64,000 bases of DNA from Peribacillus psychrosaccharolyticus ATCC 23296 (GCF_000305495.1 NZ_AJTN02000221.1:1-64000), one strand, 5' to 3'. Positions 8,830 through 17,892 are shown, numbered from the stretch's first letter. The notes: generated from the letters alone by a model not told the origin. Numbers and translations: made by a program.

Positions 8830-10305
8830 ATGATTATAGCAAAAGACTTAAAAAAATTCTTAAATATAATTAACGGAAATCTTGTACCGGCTTCCACAGG
8901 AGAATATATGGATAGCATTGATCCAGCAACAGGTCATGTTTGGGGAACTATACCTTGTAGTACCATTCAAGATGCGGAAGAGGCAGTAGAATCAGCAAAG
9001 GCTGCTTTTGAAAAATGGTCTACTATGCCCGCTAGTGAGCGTGCTGTTTACTTGAGAAAAATTGGTGATTTAATCACTCAACATGGAGAAGAGCTATCCG
9101 AGCTAGAAACGAGAGATAATGGATGGGTCGTTCGAGAAACAAAATATGGTCTTATTCCTAGTTTAGCAAGCTTTTGGTATGATGCAGCAGCGGGAGCAAC
9201 AGAAGTTGGAAGTAAGGGAAATACCGTTCAATTAGGCCCATCAGGTGTTGGGTATACGCTGCGTGAACCATTAGGGGTGGTAGTCGGAATCCTTCCGTGG
9301 AATGCTCCTCTCTCAACTTTTACATTTAAGGCAGCGGTTGCGCTTGCTGCTGGTAATACAGTCATTATCAAGCCATCTGAATTAGGATCTGTCTCTTCCT
9401 TACGATTCGGGGAACTGATAAATGAGATTCTTCCTCCAGGTACCTTAAATGTGATCTCCGGTATTGGACGGGATGTAGGGGATATATTAGTAAGTCATCA
9501 AGACGTAAGCAAAATTAGTGTAACGGGCTCTGGACAAACTGCCAAAGCAATTGCGCAATCAACAGCAAGTAATCCAAAGCCAATGATATTAGAACTGGGT
9601 GGGAAATCACCTAATATTGTCTTTGCAGATGCAGATCTTGATAAAGCTGCGCAGGGAGTGACTAATGGGATTTTTAGCGGGAATGCAGGGCAATTATGTG
9701 CGGCAGGATCAAGGATTCTGATTCAAAAACCTATTTATGATGAGATGATCATTAAAATGAAGGAAGTAATCGCACAAACGATTAAACTAGGTGACCCATT
9801 GAATCCAGAAAGTTCAATGGGACCTATCGCTAATAGCACACAATATGAGAAGATATGCGCTTATATAGAATTAGGCAAAGATGAAGGTGGAGAAACGATC
9901 ATCGGTGGTCGATACGGAGGATCTGTATTGCTGCCTGAACAACCTCAATTTTCAGATGGTTATTGGGTGGAGCCTACGTTAATACATGTAAATAGTAATA
10001 CACTGCGAATCTGCCAAGAAGAAATCTTTGGTCCAGTAGCTACGGTTATACCATTTGATACGGAGGAAGAAGCCCTTGCCATAGCGAATGAAAGTTCTTT
10101 GGGGTTAGTAGCGGGGGTATGGACGACCAATTTAAGTAGAGCCCATAGAATGATGAGAAAATTAGAATCGGGAACTGTTTGGGTTAACACATACTTTAGA
10201 ATTGGACCGGAACTCCCTTTTGGTGGAACAAAAGGAAGTGGGTTTGGTTCGGATTCAATTCTTGAATACACACGTGAAAAAACCTGCTACATAGATATAG
10301 GTTAA
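8830..10305 (+). CDS. Aldehyde dehydrogenase (NAD(P)+-dependent)
   Basis: A 491-residue aldehyde dehydrogenase with all key blocks: cofactor-binding ILPWNAPLSTFTFKAAVALA and NTVIIKPSE, the general base in LELGGKSPNIVFADADLDKA, the catalytic Cys in GNAGQLCAAGSRILIQ, and the QEEIFGPVATVIPF block. It begins at ATG 8830 after AAAGGAGAG and is the last gene of the operon. In an aldolytic pathway it would oxidise the aldehyde released by the Ltp2-like enzyme to an acid, which the first gene of the operon could reactivate to a CoA ester; that link is inference. Confidence 0.85.
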   Translation: MIIAKDLKKFLNIINGNLVPASTGEYMDSIDPATGHVWGTIPCSTIQDAEEAVESAKAAFEKWSTMPASERAVYLRKIGDLITQHGEELSELETRDNGWVVRETKYGLIPSLASFWYDAAAGATEVGSKGNTVQLGPSGVGYTLREPLGVVVGILPWNAPLSTFTFKAAVALAAGNTVIIKPSELGSVSSLRFGELINEILPPGTLNVISGIGRDVGDILVSHQDVSKISVTGSGQTAKAIAQSTASNPKPMILELGGKSPNIVFADADLDKAAQGVTNGIFSGNAGQLCAAGSRILIQKPIYDEMIIKMKEVIAQTIKLGDPLNPESSMGPIANSTQYEKICAYIELGKDEGGETIIGGRYGGSVLLPEQPQFSDGYWVEPTLIHVNSNTLRICQEEIFGPVATVIPFDTEEEALAIANESSLGLVAGVWTTNLSRAHRMMRKLESGTVWVNTYFRIGPELPFGGTKGSGFGSDSILEYTREKTCYIDIG

Positions 10306-10622
10306 AAACCCCAGCCCTATAATCTAAGGAAACATTTATCCTAGTAAATAAACTGGCGGGCCATTAAAGACGTAGGGGATTAATACTGTTTCTTATATTA
10401 TATTGCTTCATTGTTGCTTGCCATCTTCACTATTATAAATTCTTTTGATTCTGAATTACTGCAAGGTTTCCAACCATAGGTCACTTATCTGATGCAGAAA
10501 AAAGGAGTTACTTTCATATAGACTCCCTTCATCAGTGATTAATCGAAGTTTACTAATTATATGAAAATTTGGGTTTGTTAAATTATGTATGTCATCATCT
10601 CTAATCAGGGATATAAATTTGT

Positions 10623-10647
10623 AACCCAGTGATTTCACTGGGTTTTT
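10623..10647 (+). terminator. Rho-independent terminator, end of acyl-CoA operon
   Basis: A perfect 9-bp stem AACCCAGTG/CACTGGGTT with a 3-4 base loop is followed by TTT and then G residues. It lies over 300 bases beyond the operon's last gene. Confidence 0.7.
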
Positions 10648-10689
10648 GGGTTGCATTTTACTTGGTAAAAGGCATATGATAAGAAAGGA

Positions 10690-10708
10690 TTATCCGGACT
10701 GCGGATAA
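10690..10708 (+). promoter_or_regulatory. Perfect 7-bp palindrome upstream of map
   Basis: TTATCCG-GACTG-CGGATAA lies 12 bases before a good -10 box (TATAAT, 10720-10725) of the map gene, where a regulator could cover the -35 region. No matching known operator is recognised. Confidence 0.35.
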
Positions 10709-10740
10709 AAAATCGATTTTATAATGAAAGAGGCTTACGT

Positions 10741-11490
10741 ATGATTACCTTGAAAAGTGAACGTGAAATTGAACTAATGCATGAAGCGGGCAAGCTTCTC
10801 GCTGAAACTCATAGAAAAATTGCCAAAATGATTAAGCCAGGAATTACGACGCTTGAAATAGATGCTTTTGTAGAACGTTTTCTTGCTGAAAACGGCGCTA
10901 CACCAGAGCAAAAAGGCTACCATGGTTTCCCGTTTGCTACTTGTGCATCAGTAAATGATGAAATTTGTCATGGCTTCCCATCGACCAAAGCTTTAAAAGA
11001 AGGCGATATCGTTACAATCGATATGGTTGTGAACTTGAACGGTGGTCTAGCTGATTCCGCATGGACGTACGCGGTTGGTGAAGTATCAGAGAAAACTGCA
11101 CACATGCTTGAAGTAACTAAGAACGCTCTTTATAAAGGAATTGAGCAGGCGGTACCTGGTAACCGTCTTGGAGATATCGGCCATGCGATTCAATCCTATG
11201 TTGAAGGGGAGAAGTACTCAGTTGTTCGTGATTTCACTGGACACGGAATAGGTAAAACCATGCACGAGGATCCGACAGTTCTGCATTATGGCAAACCAGG
11301 TAAAGGCATGCGCTTAAAAGAGGGTATGGTCATTACGATTGAACCAATGGTTAACGAAGGAACTTGGCACATGAAAATGGACAGAAATGATTGGACCGCA
11401 CGTACAACTGACGGTAAGTTGTCTGCTCAATATGAACACACGATTGTGATTAAAAAAGATGGAGCCTTTATTTTAACTGATCAAGACTAA
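10741..11490 (+). CDS. map: Type I methionine aminopeptidase
   Basis: A 249-residue M24A peptidase that removes N-terminal Met from nascent proteins. Metal ligands are visible in order: Asp in IVTIDMVVNLNGG, Asp in GGLADSAWTY, His in FTGHGIGKTMHEDP, Glu in VITIEPMVNEG and Glu in SAQYEHTIVI. The usual first ligand block D-x-G reads D-M-V here. It is a stand-alone unit: its own -10 box (10720-10725) and ribosome binding site (GAAAGAGG) precede ATG 10741, and a strong terminator follows. Bacilli often carry a second map outside the ribosomal operon; this is likely such a paralogue. Confidence 0.9.
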   Translation: MITLKSEREIELMHEAGKLLAETHRKIAKMIKPGITTLEIDAFVERFLAENGATPEQKGYHGFPFATCASVNDEICHGFPSTKALKEGDIVTIDMVVNLNGGLADSAWTYAVGEVSEKTAHMLEVTKNALYKGIEQAVPGNRLGDIGHAIQSYVEGEKYSVVRDFTGHGIGKTMHEDPTVLHYGKPGKGMRLKEGMVITIEPMVNEGTWHMKMDRNDWTARTTDGKLSAQYEHTIVIKKDGAFILTDQD

Positions 11491-11495
11491 CATAC

Positions 11496-11539
11496 AAAAG
11501 CAGTGCCTTTCCAAATGGAAGGTGCACTGCTTTTTTTTG
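11496..11539 (+). terminator. Rho-independent terminator after map
   Basis: Stem AAAGCAGTGC with GCACTGCTTT around a partly paired interior, followed by eight or more T residues. Confidence 0.9.
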
Positions 11540-11943
11540 TTCAAAAGGGTACTAGCTGTTCATTTCAACCCTCATCTATGCTCCTACTAAACATTCGCCC
11601 CCCCAGTTGTCATTATTGATATTATGTCTACTTCCATTCATCCATCTTATAGTCATCACCGCAATTTTTTTCTCCCTCATCAAACTAGAAAAACCGTCTG
11701 TAACCTTAATTTCTTCCTACTATTAAAGCCCGAAACTGAAAAAATATTTTAAGAATAACCTCGCTAGAATATATATAAAGCTGACCGCTCCTAAATAGTG
11801 AGAAACCTTGATATAACAGCCTGTCAAGAGGTTTTTGTCTGGCAATTTTTAATAAAAAGAGGGATAATATAGGTACGACTAGAACACATATTCTAATGAC
11901 TTTCCATTGGACTACAGGAGAGAATGAAAGGAGTTGCCCCAAA
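11540..11943. other. Intergenic region before the PadR gene
   Basis: No gene is supportable. A terminator-like hairpin (AACCTTGA 11804-11811 with TCAAGAGGTT 11824-11833, then T run) suggests the end of a lost gene. AT-rich sequence at 11850-11890 could hold the promoter of the downstream PadR unit, but I cannot assign boxes with certainty. Confidence 0.4.
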
Positions 11944-12717
11944 ATGGAGAAAGGGAAACAGCAAGAAACTTCATTTGAATCAATCGGCCTAAGCCAACGG
12001 GAATTTTTCACATTGTTCTTATTACAAACTTTATCCAAGGAGCCAAATTATCCGAGAGCCATTCATGATGAACTAAATGTATCATTTACTGGAAAGGTCC
12101 ATAGCTATGATTATCTATGTAAAACGGCTCGACAGCTTGCAGCCTCAGGTCATCTGGAGCTATATGCTGAAAATGGCAAGAAATATTATAAAATTACGAA
12201 TAAAGGCAAAGAATTATTTACATGGTACCGTAACAATTTTTCAGAGCGGTTTAAAGAGGTCAAAGCGGTCATTGATCGAGTCATGTATGATCTGACTGGA
12301 ACTGGTCTAAATCCGCCAGTTGTTCGTGAACTTCCTGAAGAATATCGTTCCTATTTCTCAAAAATTATTTCTGTTAAGGATCTCGTACGATACGTGACCT
12401 TAAGGGCAGCATCTAAAAACAAACGAATTTATATGGGAGAAATTGCTGAATTATTAAAAACTAAATTTGGCTGGATTGCGAGTAATGGCTACTTATATGA
12501 TTTATCGCATGAAATGGAAGAAGGCAGCCTGCTCACCGGTTATTGGGAAAGTGAAAAACGCACGAAGCGTTATTTACAAATTACTGATGAAGGACATCAT
12601 CATTATAAGCAAATAGCCGACTCGGCTGCCTTTCAAGTAAGAGAAGTACAAAAGTACCTTGGGAATGTTCTGGTTTTTCTAGAAGGTAAAGAGCTTATTA
12701 GTCAGGAAGGAAACTAA
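11944..12717 (+). CDS. Tandem PadR-like winged-helix transcriptional regulator
   Basis: A 257-residue protein made of two PadR-type winged-helix units. The first (residues about 15-95) reads LSQREFFTLFLLQTL...YPRAIHDEL...YKITNKGKELFTWY; the second (about 145-235) reads SVKDLVRYVTL...YMGEIAELLKTKF...YLQITDEGHHHYKQI. Single PadR proteins dimerise, so this could be a built-in dimer or a divergent pair of wings. ATG 11944 is chosen because GAAAGGAG stands 10 bases upstream; a longer in-frame start at 11896 has no such site. The next gene begins 3 bases after its stop, so the two are translationally linked. Confidence 0.75.
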   Translation: MEKGKQQETSFESIGLSQREFFTLFLLQTLSKEPNYPRAIHDELNVSFTGKVHSYDYLCKTARQLAASGHLELYAENGKKYYKITNKGKELFTWYRNNFSERFKEVKAVIDRVMYDLTGTGLNPPVVRELPEEYRSYFSKIISVKDLVRYVTLRAASKNKRIYMGEIAELLKTKFGWIASNGYLYDLSHEMEEGSLLTGYWESEKRTKRYLQITDEGHHHYKQIADSAAFQVREVQKYLGNVLVFLEGKELISQEGN

Positions 12718-12720
12718 ACA

Positions 12721-13638
12721 ATGAAATATGAAAATCTTGATGGCATCAATACATTGAAAACGGTAAAGGATATGCTGCGATGGAGTCAGGAAAGACGCAG
12801 TAAACATAAAGATCTTTCTGTTCAACTTCAACAATGTGAGTCAAAGGAAATCAGCAAACTTCATCGTAACGATAAAAAGCTTTCGATTACTTGGATCGGC
12901 CATTCGACTTTCTTAATTCAAATCAATGGTGTAAATATAATAACCGACCCAGTCTGGTCACAAAGAATGGGTACTCAAAAAAGGCTGACTGAACCTGGAC
13001 TAAAAACGACTGAGCTGCCAACTATTGATGTCGTACTGATCTCACATGGACACTATGATCATCTTGATTTTGCTACCATTCGTCGTTTGCCGGGGAAACC
13101 AGTCTTTTTGGTTCCATCAGGCTTGAAGAAAGCATTTTTACTTCGAGGATATAAAAATGTGATTGAAGCAAATTGGTATGAGGGCTTTGTTGATTCAGGC
13201 CTAAAACTGACGTTCGTACCAGCTCAACACTGGACGAGGCGAACAATATCAGATACGAATACATCGCATTGGGGCGGCTGGATGATAGAGGACCTGCAGA
13301 CAAAAACGACTATCTATTTCGTCGGGGATACCGGATATTTTAATGGTTTTAAAGAAATAGCCAAACAATTTACCATCGATTATGTATTGATGCCAATCGG
13401 AGCCTATGAGCCCGAATGGTTTATGAAGGATTCACATATTAATCCTGAAGAAAGCATTAAGGCGTTTCTAGAACTAAACGGATCATATTTTATCCCAATG
13501 CATTACGGAGCGTATCGACTAGCTGATGATACGGGTCCAGAGGCACTTGAACGATTAAGAAATGAGTGGAATCGTCTGGGTCTTGATGACAATCTACTTA
13601 AGGTTTTGAGGATTGGTGAAACGTTGTGGGAGGATTAG
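12721..13638 (+). CDS. MBL-fold metallo-hydrolase (NAPE-PLD/UlaG-like)
   Basis: A 305-residue metallo-beta-lactamase-fold hydrolase. SITWIGHSTFLIQINGVNIITDPVW is the typical N-terminus of the NAPE-PLD/UlaG-like branch; SHGHYDHLD is the H-x-H-x-D-H metal site, followed by PAQHW, VGDTGYF and MHYGAYRL. Likely a two-metal phosphodiesterase or lactonase in the cytoplasm; no signal peptide is visible. It forms a two-gene operon with the tandem PadR regulator 3 bases upstream, which suggests that its substrate or product is sensed by that regulator. Confidence 0.85.
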   Translation: MKYENLDGINTLKTVKDMLRWSQERRSKHKDLSVQLQQCESKEISKLHRNDKKLSITWIGHSTFLIQINGVNIITDPVWSQRMGTQKRLTEPGLKTTELPTIDVVLISHGHYDHLDFATIRRLPGKPVFLVPSGLKKAFLLRGYKNVIEANWYEGFVDSGLKLTFVPAQHWTRRTISDTNTSHWGGWMIEDLQTKTTIYFVGDTGYFNGFKEIAKQFTIDYVLMPIGAYEPEWFMKDSHINPEESIKAFLELNGSYFIPMHYGAYRLADDTGPEALERLRNEWNRLGLDDNLLKVLRIGETLWED

Positions 13639-13697
13639 GCTTGATTTTTCCTTTAACGGGTACAGTTCTGTATAAAGCCTAAGAGGGGGATAAATTG

Positions 13698-14959
13698 ATG
13701 GACAAAGATAAAAATGAAGAACTGCAAAAGGAAGAACTAGGCAGTTTATTTACATTAATCAGGGGTCAAATTGATAAGTTACCGATCTCGTCTAGTAAGA
13801 AACAGAAGATGACAGAACAAATTATGAAACTTAAATTACTAACTGTTGATTCTAGGGAACCGAGAATTGCCCTCGTTGGCAGGCGCGGGTCAGGAAAATC
13901 ATCGTTAATTAATGCAATGTTCGGCGAGGAAAAGCAATATGTCAGTTCAGTCAAATCAGGGACCGGTAAGGGGAAATGGCTATGGTACCCGAACGATCTA
14001 AATAAAAAGATTCGTCTGCTTGATTCACGTGGATTAGGCGAAAGTGAAAACCCAACGGAGGGTTTTGATAGGAAGACACCGATGGAGGAATTGGCCCACG
14101 CTGTCAACACGGAGCAGCCGGATGTTTTTTATTTCTGATAAAAGCGAAGGAAGCTGACGCTCGTATTGAAGAAGACCTGAATGAACTTAAAAAACTTCGG
14201 AAAATCGTTAGAGATACCCATCAATACGATGTACCTGTAATCTGCGTGGTCACTCAAGTAGATGAACTAGATCCACCTCATTATAAGCGTTCTCCATTTG
14301 ATGAACATCCTAAAAAGAAAAAGAATATTGACGAAGCAGCTTCCCTAATGGCGAAACGATTTGCTGAAGCAGAGATCCCACTTATAACGGTGATTCCAAC
14401 CTGTTCGTATCTAGAGTTTGATGAGGAAGGAAACATTGAATACGATATGCGTTGGAATATTGATTTATTGGCAGAGTATTTGATAGAAGCCTTACCCAGT
14501 CAAGCGCAGCTAAAGACAGCGAAAGCAATGCAGAGTCAGCATGTGAAGAAGAAGTATGCAGTCACAATTGTTGGGACCTTTACTGCGATTGCCAGTTTAA
14601 TTGGTGCAGAACCTATACCATTTGCAGACTTTCCATTTTTAACGGCATTACAAGGAATCATGATTATCGTCATTGGCTTTATTGCAGATAAAGAACTGAA
14701 TACAAAATCAGCAGGAGAATTTATTGCGGCACTGGGTGTCAATGTCGGACTTGGTCTACTTGTTCGTGAAGGAGTTCGAGCAGCTGTTCGCTTTATCCCA
14801 GCAGCAGGAAGTGCTGTTTCGGCTGCTGTTGCCGGTGGTGTTACCTTTGGAATTGGGCAGGCAGCCATTGTCTACTTTATCGAAGGAAAAAATATTGACC
14901 AAGCACGGGATGCGTATAAACGAGGCAATAAACTTTTCAAGGATCCAAAGGAAGAATAA
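13698..14959 (+). pseudogene. Membrane-associated GTPase (Era-like plus DUF697-like), frameshifted
   Basis: Two frames together encode about 420 residues. Part one (13698-14138) has the P-loop GRRGSGKSSLINAMFG and the G3 motif LLDSRGLGE. Part two resumes as LIKAKEADARIEEDL with the G4 variant VVTQVDELD and ends in a hydrophobic Gly/Ala-rich domain (TIVGTFTAIASLIGAEPIPFADFP..., GVTFGIGQAAIVYFIEG) like DUF697/YcjF-type membrane GTPases. The break is at the T run 14125-14130: one extra T restores a continuous frame (DVFLFLIKAK). Everything else looks healthy, so this may be a one-base sequence error rather than a dead gene. Start ATG 13698 follows AGAGGGGG. Confidence 0.75.
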
Positions 14960-14965
14960 TTTTCC

Positions 14966-15012
14966 CCTGAAAAGACAACTGATAAACACAATCAGTGTCT
15001 TTTCAGGCTTAT
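14966..15012 (+). terminator. Rho-independent terminator after the GTPase gene
   Basis: Perfect 12-bp stem CCTGAAAAGACA (14966-14977) with TGTCTTTTCAGG (14996-15007), weak T-rich tail. Confidence 0.8.
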
Positions 15013-15083
15013 TTGTTTTAGCAGACTTCATCAAGGTGATATGATAAAGGAAAAAATGGTTCGAATGAGAAAGGATGATACGG

Positions 15084-16226
15084 TTGTCATTTTATCAGAC
15101 TAGTGAACAGAAAAAATACATCGAGGAGCTTGGAATAGCGATTAAAAACTTTGCTGCTCGAGAAGCAGAACTAGATGAAACAGGAGACTTTCCATTTGAA
15201 AATATAAAAGAGCTGAAAAACTTTGGTTATACGACTTTGACGCTTCCAAAACAGTATGGAGGAAGAGGCGGTTCTTTGTACGATTTTCTGTTAGGGCAGG
15301 AACGTATCGCTATGGAATCAGGGGCGACGGCGCTTTCGATTGGTTGGCATCTTGGTAGTTTATTAGAAATTAATAGTAAACAAAGCTGGGATAAGGAAGT
15401 ACTTGAGGAATTTTATAAAGAGGTAGCAAACGGTGCGCTTACCAATCGGGCAGCAACTGAGCCTAAAACCGGTAGTCCAACAAGAGGCGGCAGACCAGAA
15501 ACCATTGCAGTCAAAGAAGAAGGAGGCTGGCGGATTAATGGCCGAAAATCCTTTACAACGCTTTCGCCGATTCTCGATCTCTTTTTGGTAAGTGCATGGG
15601 TCCCAGAAACAGAAAACATAGGCTGGTTTATGATTCATCGGGACACTGCAGGTGTTCGTATTGAAGAAACGTGGAATATGATTGCGATGCAAGGAACGGG
15701 TAGTCATGATTTGGTACTTGAAGATGTCTGGATTGATAATAAATACTACATTGAAAAAATGAGAGCACCAGCCAAAACGGGTGCACCATGGTTACTTCAC
15801 ATTCCTGCCTGTTATATAGGAATTGCAGCTTCAGCGAGAAATGAAGCAATCGCCTTTGCTAAGGAATACAGCCCCAATAGTCTTCCGGGACCGATCGCAG
15901 AGCTCCCAAACATTCAAAGAACAATAGGCGAAATAGAGCTTGAGTTAAGCCAAGCCCGACATTATCTTTATTCAGTTGCGGAGAAATGGGAAACCAAACC
16001 GGAAGAACGAGAAGAAATAGCTAAAGAATTTGGTGCCGTTAAAATGGCGGTTACGAATGCTGCTCTTTCGATTGTTGATAAAGCAATGAGAGTTGTAGGA
16101 GCGAAAAGCCTTCAGCGCAGCAATCCACTGCAACGACATTATCGCAATGTACGTGCAGGACTACATAATCCCCCTATGGATGATGCAACGATTTCATTAT
16201 TAGCAAAACGTGTACTGTTTGAATAA
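15084..16226 (+). CDS. Acyl-CoA dehydrogenase family protein
   Basis: About 380 residues with acyl-CoA dehydrogenase fold: FENIKELKNFGYTTLTLPKQYGGRGGS, the FAD-side loop AATEPKTGSPTRGGRPET, then GGWRINGRKSFTTLSP and the C-terminal QRHYRNVRAGLHNPPMDDAT. The last block resembles the DszC/SfnC-like and broad-specificity branch more than fatty acyl-CoA dehydrogenases, so the substrate is open. An ATG at 15075 overlaps the AAAGGATG ribosome binding site; the TTG at 15084 is better spaced and gives MSFYQTSEQ, so I prefer it. It is flanked by terminators on both sides and is monocistronic. Confidence 0.8.
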   Translation: MSFYQTSEQKKYIEELGIAIKNFAAREAELDETGDFPFENIKELKNFGYTTLTLPKQYGGRGGSLYDFLLGQERIAMESGATALSIGWHLGSLLEINSKQSWDKEVLEEFYKEVANGALTNRAATEPKTGSPTRGGRPETIAVKEEGGWRINGRKSFTTLSPILDLFLVSAWVPETENIGWFMIHRDTAGVRIEETWNMIAMQGTGSHDLVLEDVWIDNKYYIEKMRAPAKTGAPWLLHIPACYIGIAASARNEAIAFAKEYSPNSLPGPIAELPNIQRTIGEIELELSQARHYLYSVAEKWETKPEEREEIAKEFGAVKMAVTNAALSIVDKAMRVVGAKSLQRSNPLQRHYRNVRAGLHNPPMDDATISLLAKRVLFE

Positions 16227-16231
16227 AAAGT

Positions 16232-16262
16232 AAAAAACCTTCAAAAAGATGAAGGTTTTTTT
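16232..16262 (+). terminator. Rho-independent terminator after the acyl-CoA dehydrogenase gene
   Basis: AAAAACCTTC/GAAGGTTTTT stem with a 9-base loop and T tail. Confidence 0.9.
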
Positions 16263-16275
16263 ATATTTATGGACC

Positions 16276-16640
16276 TTAAGAAGCAATTGGCTTAATTTCA
16301 ACTTTAGTGTTTTCTTAATGAAAGGAAGCACATAACGGTCTAAACCGCAACGAGAAGGAACATTTGCAAAAGAACCATTTGTGCATTTGTGCTGACTGTA
16401 GCAGTGAATAAGAAAGCGAAATTCATAGTAAGCCCCATAAGAACAGAGAAGGTAGTGAATACGCCAAGAATTAACCCAACACCGCCAAGGAATTTTCCCC
16501 ATGAAACTAAAATATTTAATAAGTCAACATTAGGTAAGGCAGCCCGTTTCTAAAAATCCAGTCCATCTGCTTTTTAAGACAGGGTGATCTCCGCCATAAA
16601 TGGCAATTGCACCTTGAATTAATCCTTCTAAATATCAAAC
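16276..16640 (-). pseudogene. Decayed DoxX family gene, paralogue of 21414-21926
   Basis: On the minus strand this stretch aligns over most of its length with the intact DoxX gene at 21414-21926: shared blocks include AGAAGCAATTGGCTTAATTT, AACGAGAAGGAACATTTG and GAAGGTAGTGAATAC. It has internal deletions (for example, about 12 bases after CTTTAGTG and a 28-base loss after CGGTCTAAACC) and frameshifts that destroy the frame; its 5' end is ragged near 16640. It still carries the same stop codon position. It is a duplicate that has decayed, or a remnant of an allied copy brought in with the island. Confidence 0.85.
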
Positions 16641-16659
16641 CAACTGGGCTTAACATATC

Positions 16660-17094
16660 TAAAATCAACGCTTGGATCTCGTCGTGAGGATCGTTTAGAG
16701 GATTTACAACATGAAATTAAAAACAATGGTGCACAAGATATTTATAAAGTAACAGATGATACTTCTTGTCAACCAGTGGAAAAACTCGCTGCGAGTTTGG
16801 AAAAATTGGAGTGCTAGTCAACAATACTGGAATCATGCCACATACTCTTCTTGCTGAAAAAAAGTTGATGAATGCGAGAAGATGATAGATGTTTTATATG
16901 CTTTCGCTGCCATCGTTTCATCTATGAGAGAACGCAAATCAGGTCTCTTAATAAATCTTTCTTCCGTAGTTGGAAATAACATCTACCCTGGAGGATCAGT
17001 ATATTTTGGTACTAAATTTACTAAAACACATAAATTTAAAAGAAAAGGTTACAACCTCTTTGCTTCTTTAACAAAACAACGTCATCTGCGTTAG
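16660..17094 (+). pseudogene. SDR-family oxidoreductase remnant
   Basis: Fragments in different frames spell a short-chain dehydrogenase: GSRREDRLEDLQHEIKNNGA (16682 onward), then IGVLVNNTGIMPHTLLAE after a frame change, then MIDVLYAFAAIVSSMRERKSGLLINLSSVVGNN and YFGTKFT. The N-terminal G-x-G motif and the C-terminal third are missing and there are at least two frame breaks, so it cannot be functional. Between its end and the MarR remnant (17095-17437) I see only unassignable, stop-rich sequence. Confidence 0.8.
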
Positions 17095-17437
17095 AAGCTG
17101 ATGATCGCTATTATGGTAAAAAAAATCCGTTTTTTACTTGGTCGAGCCTGCCAACGATTGCTGAAGAAACCTAAAACTTTTGATACTCTTAAAAAGTGAA
17201 GAAAAGGATTGTGAAAGAATATATGATGTTGTTTTTATCACAACAGATGGAAGTTTCTATAAGCGTGAATAGCTCTATCTTTTAAATTTACAGATACAAA
17301 ATAATGTCTCCTAAATGGCAGGTTTCACTTCAATACAAAAAAGTGTTGACAGCTAATATGATTCCATGATAAATTTAGTTTGAATTAAAGATACTTTAAT
17401 TAAAAGTATTGTAGTTAAACATATAGAGGAGTGATAC

Positions 17438-17841
17438 GTGGGAATTAGCCATCAAAAATTGAATGCTGTTTCCGATATCCTACGTTTCTCCCAATCGATT
17501 TAAGAACTGATTAGAAAAGCTAGATATGAATTGAATCCTAAAGAGTTTGCTGTATTAGAATTACTCTATCAAAGAGGTAATCAGCCGATTCAAATGATTG
17601 GGAAAAAGGTTTTTATTTCAAGTAGTAGTCTTACTTATGTGGCAGATAGCTTGAACAGAAGAAATTTGTTGTTCGTAAAGAATGTCTGGATGATCATCGT
17701 GTGACTTATATGCGTCTATCAAATCTTGGTGAGGAACACGGAAAATCATGAAATGAAATTGGAACAAAGTGATATTGAGAAAATAATTGTTTTCCACAAA
17801 TTGGACATCATGCAGAGAAAAATTATAAATTTTTTTAGATA
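17438..17841 (+). pseudogene. MarR-family regulator remnant (MhqR-like)
   Basis: Starts with GTG 17438 behind AGAGGAG, reads VGISHQKLNAVSDILRFSQSI, hits an in-frame TAA, then continues [25 protein letters not shown] and [16 protein letters not shown]. After a one-base loss near 17650 it goes on as [26 protein letters not shown] in another frame. This is a complete winged-helix MarR core with at least two lesions. It lies just upstream of a ring-cleaving dioxygenase with a MhqR-type operator, so it was probably the local quinone-sensing repressor and is now lost, unless the breaks are sequencing errors. Confidence 0.8.
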
Positions 17842-17843
17842 AA

Positions 17844-17861
17844 TATCTCGAATTAGAGATA
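17844..17861 (+). promoter_or_regulatory. MhqR-type operator upstream of the dioxygenase
   Basis: TATCTCGAATTAGAGATA is a near-perfect palindrome matching the B. subtilis MhqR consensus (tATCTcgaAtTCgAGATa) except for one base. A related but degraded copy, sharing the block GAATTA(A/G)AGATACTTTAATTAAA, lies at 17382-17404 in front of the MarR remnant, as expected of an autoregulated repressor. Confidence 0.7.
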
Positions 17862-17892
17862 CTTTAATTAAATATAAAAAGGAGGAGTTATA

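Larger units (their letters stand above)
10306..10740. other. Intergenic region with terminator and palindrome, no gene seen
   Basis: No open frame with a ribosome binding site is visible. The region contains a clear terminator at 10623-10647 and a 7-bp palindrome at 10690-10708 just before the map gene. The roughly 300 bases between the end of the aldehyde dehydrogenase gene and the terminator look non-coding. Confidence 0.5.

Noticed and set aside
11706-12038. 110-codon minus-strand frame overlapping the PadR gene start
   Set aside because: Antisense to the PadR gene and its leader, with no supporting features.
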